Below are positions 40,180-48,923 of a stretch of 64,000 nt of DNA, one piece after another (position 1 is the stretch's first letter; each line of letters begins with the position of its first letter). The translations under genes were made by a program, and so were the position numbers. Below the pieces are notes generated by a model, which saw nothing but the letters and a program-made list of their open reading frames with translations, was not told the origin of the DNA and made no database searches. This DNA comes from Cognatishimia sp049116455 (lineage in GTDB: Bacteria > Pseudomonadota > Alphaproteobacteria > Rhodobacterales > Rhodobacteraceae). The stretch lies in contig NZ_JAGDYW010000001.1 of NCBI RefSeq assembly GCF_049116455.1, forward strand, positions 62,001 to 126,000. The letters are read 5' to 3'.

Positions 40180-41541
40180 TCAGCACTTTGAAAGAACTAA
40201 AGTCACGCTGGCTCCGTTTACTGATCCATTGATTTTAACCTGTCCGTTGTGCCGTTCCGCAACTGAGGCAACGATTGCTAGACCAAGCCCACTGCCGCTT
40301 GAGGTGCCAACTTGGGAAAAACGGCTGAATGCAGCGTCGCTTTGGTCTGGATTTAGACCTTTTCCATCATCTTCTACGGTGATTGACGCGGTTTCAGCAT
40401 CAGCCTTCAGGGTAACGGTGATCTGCGACAAACTTTCGCCGCCATGTATCATAGCATTGTCGATCAGGTTCTTCACCGCCTCCATCAAGTATACCTCGTC
40501 GCCTTTGATACAGAGATCTTGATCCGTCACTTTCAGCTCAAATTCCAGACCTTTTGCAAGGACCTGCGGCCCCATGTCAGCGCAGGCCGAATGGAGGAGG
40601 TTTCGCAACTCTAGCGGCTCAAAATCCGTTTCCTGGGCTGGTTGTTTAAGCCGATCCAATGAGAGCAGTTGAACAGCGGTTTTCGCGGATTGGCGGGAGG
40701 CTGCTATCAACTCGACAACGCGTTGATCTCTTTCCCTGTCATCTTTCGCATCCTTTACCGCCTCTGCCATGGACTGCACGGCAGCGGCGGGATTGCGTAG
40801 CTGATGGGCCGCGTTTGAGATAAAGGTTTGCTGTGCCTCAAAGCTACGTTCGACCTGATCAAAAAGCCGATTAAGAGTGCTAACAATACCTTTGGTTTCC
40901 TCTGGGATGGCCCGCTTGATACGCGAAAGATCATCGGGGGATCGCATCGCAATTGCGTCTTGTAGGTCAGCTAGGGGGCGCAAACCTAGATGCACGCCAA
41001 ACCAAACCAGCAGAGAAAGTGACAACAACAACCCACCCATTAAGGCGGCGGCGCGCGTAGCCAGTTCGCGCGCAAAACTGTTGCGATCCGCGACGCGTTG
41101 CCAAACTGTGGCAGTGCTGTCTCCGGTAATGCCTTCGATTGTGGTGCGTTCAGTCACCCGCAAGACTCGCACGTCCTCGCCTCTATAGTCGGCCTCAAAA
41201 AATTTCAGTGCACTGGTCTCAGTCGTCGATTGATCTAACGAGGGTGGGTAAGCGTAGCCTGTGACGTAAATGCCGCCAGGGCCGGTCGCATGATAAAACA
41301 CTTCACCTCCAGCGGCGTCATCTACCAACTGCCTGGTAGACGGAGACAACGCATCACCGCCAGAAATCGTAATATCACGCGATATCGCCAATGCCGCTGC
41401 GAGAAGAGATCGGTCAAACAGTTCTTCAGCCGTATTTTGTGCGACGGTAAAACGCCAATATCCCAAGAGAATGGACATGATGATCAGGGGGGTCACGATG
41501 ACCGTAAAGAGCCTAAGCCTTAAGGAATAGGCGCGGCGCAT
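40180..41541 (-). CDS. Sensor histidine kinase, TctE-like
   Basis: 453-residue membrane kinase of the two-component system next to a tricarboxylate transport island. Membrane helices at about 10-28 and 164-184 enclose a periplasmic TctE_N-type sensor domain (about 29-163). After a short HAMP-like linker (LRPLADLQDAI) comes HisKA with His246 in SNAAHQLRNPAAAVQ. The ATPase domain has NLIDNAMIHGG, DDGKGL and GSGLGLAIVASVAERHNG. It probably senses an external tri- or dicarboxylate. Its ATG overlaps the stop of the response regulator gene (TAATG), so translation is coupled. Confidence 0.9.
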   Translation of the reverse strand: MRRAYSLRLRLFTVIVTPLIIMSILLGYWRFTVAQNTAEELFDRSLLAAALAISRDITISGGDALSPSTRQLVDDAAGGEVFYHATGPGGIYVTGYAYPPSLDQSTTETSALKFFEADYRGEDVRVLRVTERTTIEGITGDSTATVWQRVADRNSFARELATRAAALMGGLLLSLSLLVWFGVHLGLRPLADLQDAIAMRSPDDLSRIKRAIPEETKGIVSTLNRLFDQVERSFEAQQTFISNAAHQLRNPAAAVQSMAEAVKDAKDDRERDQRVVELIAASRQSAKTAVQLLSLDRLKQPAQETDFEPLELRNLLHSACADMGPQVLAKGLEFELKVTDQDLCIKGDEVYLMEAVKNLIDNAMIHGGESLSQITVTLKADAETASITVEDDGKGLNPDQSDAAFSRFSQVGTSSGSGLGLAIVASVAERHNGQVKINGSVNGASVTLVLSKC

Positions 41542-42209
41542 TAATTGGTTTCCTCAAGCATATACCCCAATCCGCGGGCCGTTTTTATGCCAACGCCATA
41601 GCCCGAAAGGCGCCCTCGTAACCGCGAGACATGGGGTTCGATGGAGGCTTCATCGACATCCGCTCCCACTCCATAAACAAAGTCGACGAGGTTGGATTTC
41701 CCAACGATGCGATCGCGTCGTTCGAGCAGGCATTCAAAGACCGCGAGCTCTCTGCGAGGAATATCGAGCGCCTTCCCATCGGCAAGAATTTCGCGACTAT
41801 TACGGTTATAGGCAAGCTTTCCGATCACTTCTTGTTCGCCATAATCTAGGTTTTTTCGACGAGATAACGCGCGAATGCGTGCTTCCAATTCGTCCATTTC
41901 AAAGGGCTTGACCAGATAGTCATCTGCACCCGCATCCAACCCTTCGACGCGCTCGCTTGTATCACTGCGAGCGGTCAACAAAATGACCGGGGCGCTTTTT
42001 CCGTTTGAACGAAAATTTCTCAATATTTCCAAACCATTGATGCCAGGTAGATTGATGTCAAGAATGATCAGATCCGCACCTTCTTGGTGCAAAAACTGCA
42101 TGCCCTGATCTCCATCGGTGATCACATCCACTGCATGACCTCGATCTCGCAAACGATAGGCGATGGCATTCGCGAGCGTTTCATTATCTTCGATGATCGC
42201 AATTCGCAT
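41541..42209 (-). CDS. Response regulator, OmpR/TctD-like
   Basis: 222 residues. The receiver domain (1-115) has the acidic pair E7-D8, phospho-acceptor Asp51 in LIILDINLPG, and Lys in DDYLVKPFEMDEL. The C-terminal winged helix of the OmpR type (about 125-220) includes RRELAVFECLLERRDRIVGKSNLVDFVYG and VSRLRGRL. The start ATG 42209 (MRIAIIEDNE) is chosen over an upstream ATG at 42236 that would add nine atypical residues. It is divergent from the binding-protein gene at 42352, so it probably activates the transport operon when phosphorylated by the adjacent kinase. Confidence 0.92.
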   Translation of the reverse strand: MRIAIIEDNETLANAIAYRLRDRGHAVDVITDGDQGMQFLHQEGADLIILDINLPGINGLEILRNFRSNGKSAPVILLTARSDTSERVEGLDAGADDYLVKPFEMDELEARIRALSRRKNLDYGEQEVIGKLAYNRNSREILADGKALDIPRRELAVFECLLERRDRIVGKSNLVDFVYGVGADVDEASIEPHVSRLRGRLSGYGVGIKTARGLGYMLEETN

Positions 42210-42266
42210 TTTTTGAGACCTACAAGGTTCGCGCAAGGTTGGAAGGTCATGATCAGACGATCGAAA

Positions 42267-42283
42267 CGGGGAATCAATCCCCG
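42267..42283. promoter_or_regulatory. Inverted repeat in the tctD-like/tctC-like divergent promoter
   Basis: CGGGGA (42267-42272), ATCAA, TCCCCG (42278-42283). It is centrally placed between the divergent regulator and transporter operons. A possible operator for the response regulator or another factor. Confidence 0.35.
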
Positions 42284-42351
42284 AAATTTTTGGTCAAGTT
42301 GGTGACGTGGAGGACGTTACCGTGTTTGACTGGTCATTAGGGGAGGAACAT

Positions 42352-43440
42352 ATGACCGTATCCAAATTCACTCGTCGGGCCGTGATCGGGGTTATCGCTG
42401 CAGCCGGGCTTGCAGCACCTGCAGCGGCCGAAGTTGATTTTTCCGGCAAGACCATCGAATGGATCATCCCATTCTCTGAAACAGGCGGCTCCGCCAAATG
42501 GGCGAACTTTTTTGCGCCATTGCTGTCCGAAGAATTGCCAGGCAATCCAACAGTTGTTGTGAAATTCATGCCAGGTGCGGGCTCCACGAAAGGGGCAAAC
42601 TGGTTCCAAGAGCAAAGCCACGACGATGGAACGCTGCTCTTTGGGACATCGGGTTCGACCCAGTTCCCATATCTGCTTGGCGATCCGCGTGTGCGTTATG
42701 AATACAACGACTGGAACCCCGTTATGGCATCCGGCACCGGTGGTGTTGCCTATCTGAACGCTGAAGATGGCGCGAAGTTTGACGGTTCTGCAAACGCTCT
42801 GAAAGATGTGGATTTCATCTATGGCTCGCAGGGGGCAACACGTTTGGATCTGGTACCGCTGCTGGCTTGGCAGATGCTTGGCATGAATGTTGAGCCAGTG
42901 TTTGGCATCAAAGGCCGTGGCGATGGCCGCCTGATGTTTGAGCGTGGCGAAGCAACCATCGATTATCAAACCTCCTCTGGCTACCTCGGCGGGTCCGTTC
43001 CGTTGGTTGAAGCCGGTGCTGCGGTTCCAATGATGACTTGGGGTGCGCTGGACGAAAACGGCGATATTGTACGAGATCCAACTTTCCCAGATATCGCGAC
43101 CTTCAAGGAAGTCTGTGAAGCAACCGATGGGTGTGAAACCTCCGGTGATGCTTGGGATGCTTGGAAAGCATTCTTCGTCGCGGGTTTCCCGGTTCAGAAA
43201 CTCGCCTTCCTGCCTGCAGGTACGCCTGATGATGTGATTGCAACCTACACCGATGCGTTCAACGCGGTCGTAGCACGCGCAGATTTCCCGGAAATCTCGT
43301 CCAAGCGTGTGGGCAAATACCCTGTCTTCACAGGTGCTGGCTCGCAAGATGCACTCGCAACAGCGACCCAGGTGCCTGACTCAGCAAAAGAGTTCGTCAC
43401 AACATGGCTGAAAGACGCATACGGCGTCACGCTGAAGTAA
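42352..43440 (+). CDS. Tripartite tricarboxylate transporter substrate-binding protein (TctC/Bug family)
   Basis: Periplasmic binding protein of 362 residues that captures a carboxylate for the TctA-TctB membrane part. The signal peptide is MTVSKFTRRAVIGVIAAAGLAAPAAA (residues 1-26), with a twin-arginine-like TRR. The mature part starts EVDFSGKTIEWIIPFSETGGSAKWANFFAPLL, where the P-F/Y-x-x-GG segment is the Bug-type ligand loop. It also has VVKFMPGAGSTKGANWF. The start ATG 42352 has GGGGAGG upstream; an earlier ATG at 42307 is less likely. At 362 residues it is longer than typical Bug proteins (about 320). It is the first gene of the transport operon, followed by a stabilising hairpin. Confidence 0.92.
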   Translation: MTVSKFTRRAVIGVIAAAGLAAPAAAEVDFSGKTIEWIIPFSETGGSAKWANFFAPLLSEELPGNPTVVVKFMPGAGSTKGANWFQEQSHDDGTLLFGTSGSTQFPYLLGDPRVRYEYNDWNPVMASGTGGVAYLNAEDGAKFDGSANALKDVDFIYGSQGATRLDLVPLLAWQMLGMNVEPVFGIKGRGDGRLMFERGEATIDYQTSSGYLGGSVPLVEAGAAVPMMTWGALDENGDIVRDPTFPDIATFKEVCEATDGCETSGDAWDAWKAFFVAGFPVQKLAFLPAGTPDDVIATYTDAFNAVVARADFPEISSKRVGKYPVFTGAGSQDALATATQVPDSAKEFVTTWLKDAYGVTLK

Positions 43441-43452
43441 GCGACATGCCTC

Positions 43453-43479
43453 AAGCTCGGCCCAAATAGGGCCGGGCTT
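43453..43479 (+). other. Intercistronic hairpin between binding protein and permease genes
   Basis: AAGC-t-CGGCCC (43453-43463), loop AAATA, GGGCCG-g-GCTT (43469-43479). Such stems commonly lie after binding-protein genes and keep that part of the message more abundant than the permease part. Confidence 0.6.
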
Positions 43480-43522
43480 CCAAACACACTCAACACTGAC
43501 ATCTTAACAGAAAGCGGCTCCC

Positions 43523-45553
43523 ATGGAGATTTTCGCGACCGCACTTCCTGCGCTTGGTGACGCGTGGGCTCTGATCCTGCAGCCCATCGTTCTTGGTTAT
43601 CTTATTCTTGGCGTCGTGATGGGCCTCGCCGTTGGGGTCTTTCCGGGGCTGGGCGGCATCGCTGGCCTATCCCTTTTGCTGCCTTTCATGTTCGGTATGG
43701 ATCCCATTCTGGGTCTCGCCCTGATGATCGGTATGGTGGCCGTTGTTCCCACGTCTGACACTTTCGCATCTGTGTTGATGGGCATTCCCGGCAGTTCGGC
43801 ATCTCAGGCAACCGTCTTGGACGGCTTCCCAATGGCGAAGAAAGGCGAAGCGGCGCGGGCTCTGTCCGCCGCCTTTGCCTCTTCGTTATTTGGTGGCCTT
43901 GTTGGCGCGACCTTCCTGACGATGTTTATCCTGATCGCACGACCAATCGTGTTGGCCTTCGGGTTGCCCGAGATGTTGATGATCACCATCCTTGGCCTTT
44001 CCATGGTCGCCATCCTCGCAGGTCGCATTCCCTTGAAAGGTCTCGCAGCCGCAGGTCTGGGCCTGATGATCGGCACCATTGGTGAAGCCGACGCGGGTGG
44101 CAGCTTGCGTATGGCGACTTATGACATTCCTTATCTGACAGATGGTCTGAAACTGGTGATCGTCGGTCTTGGCATCTTTGCTGTTCCAGAGATCGTGTCC
44201 CTGCTGCGCCAAGATAAATCCATCGCCAAAGGCGCGAAGCTTGGCGGCGGTTGGGCTGATGGCATCAAAGACTGGTTTGCCAATATTTGGTTGTCCATCC
44301 GTTGCTCGATCATTGGCGTTATTGTTGGTGTGATCCCGGGGCTTGGCGGTTCTGTCGTCGACTGGATTGCTTACGGCCATTCCGTTCAAACCACAAAAGA
44401 CAAATCGAACTTCGGCAAAGGCGAAGTGCGCGGTGTGATTGGGCCAGAGAGTTCCAACAACGCGAAAGAAGGCGGGGGTCTGGTTCCAACGCTTCTGTTT
44501 GGTATTCCGGGTTCAGGTTCGATGGCGATTTTCATAGGTGCCGTTGCGCTATTGGGCTCGGGCGACATCGAAGTTGGCCCGAACATGCTGAAAGACAATC
44601 TGGACATCACCTATTCCATCGTCTGGTTGCTGGCGCTGGCAAACGTTGTCGGCACGATCCTGTGTATCGCGGCTTCTGGTGGCATCGCGAAGCTGACCCA
44701 GATCCGCTTCACATACCTTGCTCCCTTCCTCTTCATGCTGATCAGCTTTGCGGCCTTCCAATCAGGTCAAAACTTCGAAGACCTGCTGGCGCTTTTTGTG
44801 ATCGGCCTGATCGGTATCTTCCTGCGCCGCTTTGATTGGTCGCGCCCAGCTTTCTTGATCGGTTTCGTGCTGTCCAATCCAGTGGAGAAATTCACAAACC
44901 AAGCCTTCCAGATCGCAAGCTTCCGCTTCCGCAGGAGTTTTGAGGAAGGCATGGACTATGTGTTCAGCCCAATTGTAATTGTCTTGATCATCGTCACGGT
45001 TGTGTCGGTGATCCTGGGAATTCGCCAAGCCAAAACCATCATGGCAGAAGGTGAAGTGCAATCTGGCAGCAAACGTGCACCGCTGGTGTTCCTGCTGATC
45101 ATCGCGGGTTACCTGGCCTTCGCATTGATCAACGCCAATATGATCCCTGACTACAACATGACGGATAAAATCATCCCGTTGGTTGTGGGTGGCTTTGCTT
45201 TCCTGTGCTGCGTCGTCCTGCTGATCCAGATGATGCGCCGCCCCGAAGGCGACGCAATTTTTGCAGACAAAGAAGTGTCAGGTGATGACTCGGAAGCACC
45301 CTATGGACTCTGGGGAACATTGGCTTGGTTTGCGAGCCTGATCATCGGCACCTTCTTTGTGGGCTTCATCCTCGCGCTTGTTGGCTTCCTGATCGCTTTC
45401 CTGCGCACGCGTGCGCAAGCTAATTGGCCAAAAACACTACTTCTGACTGCCCTAGGCATCGGCTTCATGTGCTTCATGGCTGGCATGTTGAACCGCGACT
45501 TCCCTCCTGGGCTTTTGCAAAGGGCAGTTGACCTGCCATGGCCACTGAAATGA
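43523..45553 (+). CDS. Tripartite tricarboxylate transporter, fused TctA-TctB permease
   Basis: 676-residue integral membrane protein. Residues 1 to about 500 are TctA: GVFPGLGGIAGLSLLLPF, the LMGIPGSSASQATVLDGFPMAKKGEAARAL signature (about 87-116), a second GVIPGLGGSVVDWIAYGH and LLFGIPGSGSMAIFIGA. After a polar linker, residues about 514-676 are a TctB-like four-helix domain, normally a separate small subunit. So both membrane subunits are fused in TctA-TctB order. It transports a di- or tricarboxylate with the binding protein upstream. It ends inside the start of the next gene. Confidence 0.92.
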   Translation: MEIFATALPALGDAWALILQPIVLGYLILGVVMGLAVGVFPGLGGIAGLSLLLPFMFGMDPILGLALMIGMVAVVPTSDTFASVLMGIPGSSASQATVLDGFPMAKKGEAARALSAAFASSLFGGLVGATFLTMFILIARPIVLAFGLPEMLMITILGLSMVAILAGRIPLKGLAAAGLGLMIGTIGEADAGGSLRMATYDIPYLTDGLKLVIVGLGIFAVPEIVSLLRQDKSIAKGAKLGGGWADGIKDWFANIWLSIRCSIIGVIVGVIPGLGGSVVDWIAYGHSVQTTKDKSNFGKGEVRGVIGPESSNNAKEGGGLVPTLLFGIPGSGSMAIFIGAVALLGSGDIEVGPNMLKDNLDITYSIVWLLALANVVGTILCIAASGGIAKLTQIRFTYLAPFLFMLISFAAFQSGQNFEDLLALFVIGLIGIFLRRFDWSRPAFLIGFVLSNPVEKFTNQAFQIASFRFRRSFEEGMDYVFSPIVIVLIIVTVVSVILGIRQAKTIMAEGEVQSGSKRAPLVFLLIIAGYLAFALINANMIPDYNMTDKIIPLVVGGFAFLCCVVLLIQMMRRPEGDAIFADKEVSGDDSEAPYGLWGTLAWFASLIIGTFFVGFILALVGFLIAFLRTRAQANWPKTLLLTALGIGFMCFMAGMLNRDFPPGLLQRAVDLPWPLK

Positions 45554-46641
45554 CCCAGACAGCAATACCATTTGTAATGATGCGCGGCGGGACTTCGCGT
45601 GGCCCATACTTCCGGCGGGACGACCTGCCGGAGGATCTGGATCAGCTTGCTGACGTTTTGATCAGTGCTTTAGGTTCGGGTCATCCACTGAACATCGACG
45701 GGATCGGTGGCGGTGCTGCCGTGACCACCAAAGTTGCGATGTTGTCTAAGTCTGATGATGACTGGGCTGATATCGACTATTTCTTCGCACAGGTTTCTGT
45801 CGAAGAGCAGCTTGTCGATTTCAAACCCACTTGCGGCAACATCTTGTCCGGGGTCGGGGCAGCTGCGATAGAACTCGGGTTGTTCAAGCCGCAGGGCGAC
45901 AGAACCGAGATCAAAATCCGAGCCGTGAATACCGGCGCACAAGTGAGAGCCGTATTGGACACAACCGGCAAGGAAGTGACATATGAAGGGACCACTGAAA
46001 TTGCAGGGGTGCCAGGAACGGCAGCGCCGGTGCAGCTGACCTTCATGGGCGTTGTTGGCTCTGCAACCGGGGCATTCCTGCCAACCGATCGATTGCGCGA
46101 CACCATCGATGGCATCGAAGTCACCTGCATGGACGTTGCCATGCCCATCGTCATGGCGCGGGCTGAGGATTTTCGACTGACAGGCTATGAAAGCGTTGCC
46201 GAACTAGATGCAAACACCGAGTTCTTCGCCCGGATGGAGGCCATCCGTTTAAAAGCCGGTGAGTTGATGGGCATGGGCGATGTCTCTAAATCCGTGACTC
46301 CAAAGTTTGGATTGCTGGCGCCTGCAAAGAATGGCGGTACCATCGCAACACGCTATTTCATGCCGTGGAAAACCCACCCCAGCATGGCTGTAACGGGTGC
46401 CCAATGTCTTGCCTCCTGCGCTTTGACGCCGGGAACAGTGGCAGACGGGCTTCTGGAAAGACCTATCGATAACCCAGCGACTGTTGTTCTGGAGCACGCC
46501 TCCGGCACTATCGACGTCATCGTGGATTATGAACAAAACAATGGCTTCAAACTGAATGCAGCCGGTTTGTTGCGCACCGCGCGCAAGCTCGTGGACGGAA
46601 TGGTCTATGTCCCGAAATCGGTTTGGGCGAAGGAAAGCTGA
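45550..46641 (+). CDS. PrpF/GalD-family isomerase (4-oxalomesaconate tautomerase-like)
   Basis: 363 residues, DapF-like double-domain fold. The start IPFVMMRGGTSRGPYFR is the family signature, followed by PLNIDGIGGGAAVTTKVAML and FKPTCGNILSGVGAAAIE (cysteine near residue 95) and VTGAQCLASCAL (cysteines near 287). Members move a double bond in tricarboxylates: PrpF interconverts methylaconitates or trans/cis-aconitate, and GalD tautomerises 4-oxalomesaconate. Here, beside TcuA/TcuB and a tricarboxylate transporter, an aconitate-type isomerase is the better guess (inference). The ATGA overlap with the permease favours the ATG at 45550; ATG 45538 is also possible. Confidence 0.88.
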   Translation: MTQTAIPFVMMRGGTSRGPYFRRDDLPEDLDQLADVLISALGSGHPLNIDGIGGGAAVTTKVAMLSKSDDDWADIDYFFAQVSVEEQLVDFKPTCGNILSGVGAAAIELGLFKPQGDRTEIKIRAVNTGAQVRAVLDTTGKEVTYEGTTEIAGVPGTAAPVQLTFMGVVGSATGAFLPTDRLRDTIDGIEVTCMDVAMPIVMARAEDFRLTGYESVAELDANTEFFARMEAIRLKAGELMGMGDVSKSVTPKFGLLAPAKNGGTIATRYFMPWKTHPSMAVTGAQCLASCALTPGTVADGLLERPIDNPATVVLEHASGTIDVIVDYEQNNGFKLNAAGLLRTARKLVDGMVYVPKSVWAKES

Positions 46642-46681
46642 CGCAGCTTGGATGTGAATTGGACCAATCAAGGATGAAAAT

Positions 46682-46915
46682 ATGAACGATAAGGCGACGG
46701 CTCTGAGCCACATTTCGGATGCGCTTAGGAATCTGGAAGACGCGCGCAAAATCATCAGTGATTTGTTAATCAACAGCACAACGCAAGCAGGTGGCGGGAA
46801 TGTCGACAAACGCTTCCTTGAAGATTTGCACAAACGCGTCATACAGGCGACTACTGTGTTGCCACATAGCGGACGGAACACGTCCAACAGTACAAAAGGT
46901 CGGAACGAGATCTAG
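46682..46915 (+). CDS. Small hypothetical protein, 77 aa
   Basis: Predicted helical protein: DKATALSHISDALRNLEDARKIISDLL forms one amphipathic helix (about 3-29), then a Gly-containing linker and a second helix (DKRFLEDLHKRVIQATTVL, about 42-60), then a polar tail. The ATG has AAGGA eight bases upstream, and the gene sits in line with the operon (40 bp after the isomerase gene, 46 bp before the dehydrogenase gene). I do not recognise it. The frame could be spurious, but position and ribosome site favour a real gene. Confidence 0.5.
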   Translation: MNDKATALSHISDALRNLEDARKIISDLLINSTTQAGGGNVDKRFLEDLHKRVIQATTVLPHSGRNTSNSTKGRNEI

Positions 46916-46961
46916 GATTGAAGCAGCATCATTGCGAGGCCTTCAGACATTGGGAGTTAAA

Positions 46962-47939
46962 ATGAAAGTTCACATTCTCGATGACTGGTTTGACACGCTT
47001 CGCGGGCTTCCTTGCTTTGACACGCTTTCAACGCACGAGGTTACCGTTTGGACTGATCATGTTGACGATGTGAGCATTCTTGCCGAGCGATTGCGCGAAG
47101 CAGAGGTTTTGGTTCTGTTTCGTGAGCGCACAAAGGTAACGAGAGCCCTGCTAAATGCGCTCCCGAACCTTAAGCTCGTGTCACAACGCGGCGTGTACCC
47201 GCACGTGGATGTATCCGCTTGCTCCGACAATGACGTGTTGTTCTGCTCCAAACAACCCAGCGGCAGTGGGCCAAATTATGCGGCGGCGGAACTCACCTGG
47301 GCTTTGATCATGTCTGGCATGCGACAATTGCCGCAGCAGATGGCATCGGTAAAAGCAGGAAATTGGCAGATGGGGGTCGGCAAAACCCTAAGAGGACGCA
47401 CGCTTGGGCTTTATGGATACGGTCGGGTTGCCAAAACCGTGGCAACCTATGCCGAGGCTTTTGGCATGAAAGTCATATGGTGGAGTTCCAAAGAAGGCCG
47501 TGCCCGTGCTCTGGCAAATCAACAGACGGTGCCTGAAAGCCGAGAAGAATTCTTTGCGCAAAGCGATGTTGTCTCTCTACATGTGCGCCTGAAACCAACC
47601 ACCCGTGGGATCATAACCGCTGAAGATTTTGCGCAGATGCAACCGGGTGCCTTGTTCGTGAACACTTCCCGTGCGGGCCTGATCGAAGAAGGCGCGCTCT
47701 TGGCGGCCTTAAACGCGGGCCGCCCCGGTCAGGCTGCCATCGATGTGTTTGACAGAGAACCACTGACAGATCCCAATGATATGCTGCTCAGCCATCCCAA
47801 TTTGATCGCAACGCCGCATATTGGCTTTGTGACCGAAGATGAGTTCGATCTGCAATTCAGCGACATTTTTGATCAGGTGAACGCATTTGCAAATGGAAAC
47901 CCAATTCACATGATCAATCCCGAAGCTTACGCAAGTTGA
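46962..47939 (+). CDS. D-2-hydroxyacid dehydrogenase (NAD-dependent)
   Basis: 325 residues of the formate/glycerate dehydrogenase family, which reduce 2-oxoacids or oxidise D-2-hydroxyacids. The Rossmann motif is GLYGYGRVAKTVATYAEAFGMKVIWW (about residues 147-172). The catalytic triad is visible as Arg in VSLHVRLKPTT (about 210), Glu in FDREPLTDPND (about 264) and His in IATPHIGFVTED (about 284). Start chosen at ATG 46962; the longer open frame begins in the preceding small gene and lacks similarity. The 3' end overlaps the convergent LysR gene by 13 bp. The substrate is probably a carboxylate of the local pathway. Confidence 0.87.
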   Translation: MKVHILDDWFDTLRGLPCFDTLSTHEVTVWTDHVDDVSILAERLREAEVLVLFRERTKVTRALLNALPNLKLVSQRGVYPHVDVSACSDNDVLFCSKQPSGSGPNYAAAELTWALIMSGMRQLPQQMASVKAGNWQMGVGKTLRGRTLGLYGYGRVAKTVATYAEAFGMKVIWWSSKEGRARALANQQTVPESREEFFAQSDVVSLHVRLKPTTRGIITAEDFAQMQPGALFVNTSRAGLIEEGALLAALNAGRPGQAAIDVFDREPLTDPNDMLLSHPNLIATPHIGFVTEDEFDLQFSDIFDQVNAFANGNPIHMINPEAYAS

Positions 47940-48844
47940 TCCGCAACGGATTGGCGGATCGTGTCCTTAAGTGCACTTACCGTGCGTGTCTCCGTCAAAC
48001 CAAATCGCGTCAACACGCCAATCGGGCGCTTGATCTGCGGGTCGCGTAAATCGCGGAAGGTCAACTCCCGCCCATTTGCTGACGCCATCACCGACTTTGG
48101 GAGAAGTGCGAGGCCCAATTGGGACGCTGCAAGATCAAGTGCGGTGGTGGATCGTCCTGTTTCATAGGTCCAAACCAATGAAGCTTCAGCGCGGGCACGG
48201 GCTTCGTCAATCAAAAGACGGTTGCCCGTGCCCCGTGCCGGTAAAATTAGTTCCTGATCCGCAATATCGCGCCAGCTTAGATTTGTCTGTCGTGCTAGCG
48301 GATGGCTTGGATTAAGCACCACGCCGATTTCCTCTTCAAACAGCACCTCAAAGTCTGTGTTTGCTTCGAGAAGAGGTAAGGAGCAGATCCCAAAATCTGC
48401 CTCACCCTGCGCGACCCATTCGGCGACGTCATTGGCGGAGCCATCCTTGATTTGTACCCGTGCATTTGATCCGTGTCCGCGAAACTCGGTTATTGCCGGG
48501 GCCAAAATACGGGCCGCAATGGTTGGGATGATTGCAACGGTCACAACTGTACTGCGCTGGTGTTCGAACGCGACGCTTTCATCCCGCATGGCCTGACTGG
48601 TTTCAAATGCATCCTCAAGCATGGCCCGCGCCCGCGCCTCAAGCCGTTTTGCTGCCAGAGTGGGTTTCACCGACCGCGTGCTGCGATGGAAAAGCTCAGT
48701 GCCCAAAGCTTCTTCAAGCTTCTGCACCCGCCGTGTGACTGCTGATTGTGACAGGTTCAGGCGTTCGCCTGCTAGGTGGAATGACCCGCAATCCTTGACT
48801 GTCAGAAAGGCCTCGAGATCCCCGAAATCGTAATTAATGCGCAT
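47927..48844 (-). CDS. LysR-family transcriptional regulator (adjacent to tcuAB)
   Basis: 305 residues. The N-terminal HTH includes LEAFLTVKDCGSFHLAGERLNLSQSAVTRRVQKLEEALGTELFHR (about 9-53). The C-terminal effector domain (about 95-300) has HPLARQTNLSWRDIADQELILPARG in the middle. It is divergent from tcuA, the classic arrangement for a TcuR-type activator of tricarballylate use. A 9-5-9 inverted repeat spans its own start codon, indicating autoregulation. Probable effector: tricarballylate or a related acid (inference). Confidence 0.9.
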   Translation of the reverse strand: MRINYDFGDLEAFLTVKDCGSFHLAGERLNLSQSAVTRRVQKLEEALGTELFHRSTRSVKPTLAAKRLEARARAMLEDAFETSQAMRDESVAFEHQRSTVVTVAIIPTIAARILAPAITEFRGHGSNARVQIKDGSANDVAEWVAQGEADFGICSLPLLEANTDFEVLFEEEIGVVLNPSHPLARQTNLSWRDIADQELILPARGTGNRLLIDEARARAEASLVWTYETGRSTTALDLAASQLGLALLPKSVMASANGRELTFRDLRDPQIKRPIGVLTRFGLTETRTVSALKDTIRQSVADQLA

Positions 48845-48855
48845 GACGCATTAAT
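48833..48855. promoter_or_regulatory. Perfect 9-5-9 inverted repeat over the LysR start codon, upstream of tcuA
   Basis: ATTAATGCG (48833-48841), CATGA, CGCATTAAT (48847-48855). The LysR ATG is at 48844-48842 within the spacer. It also lies 69-91 bp before the tcuA start, the usual place for a LysR binding site. Probable operator for both genes. Confidence 0.65.
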
Positions 48856-48923
48856 ATGGGAACTTACAGCATTGGTCAAAATAATACCCGAAGGCTATCG
48901 ATGTTTCATCAAGGAATATTGGT

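Noticed and set aside
42337..43347. A 336-codon minus-strand frame antisense to the tricarboxylate binding protein
   Set aside because: Cys/His/Arg-rich shadow translation without family similarity; the plus-strand gene is certain.
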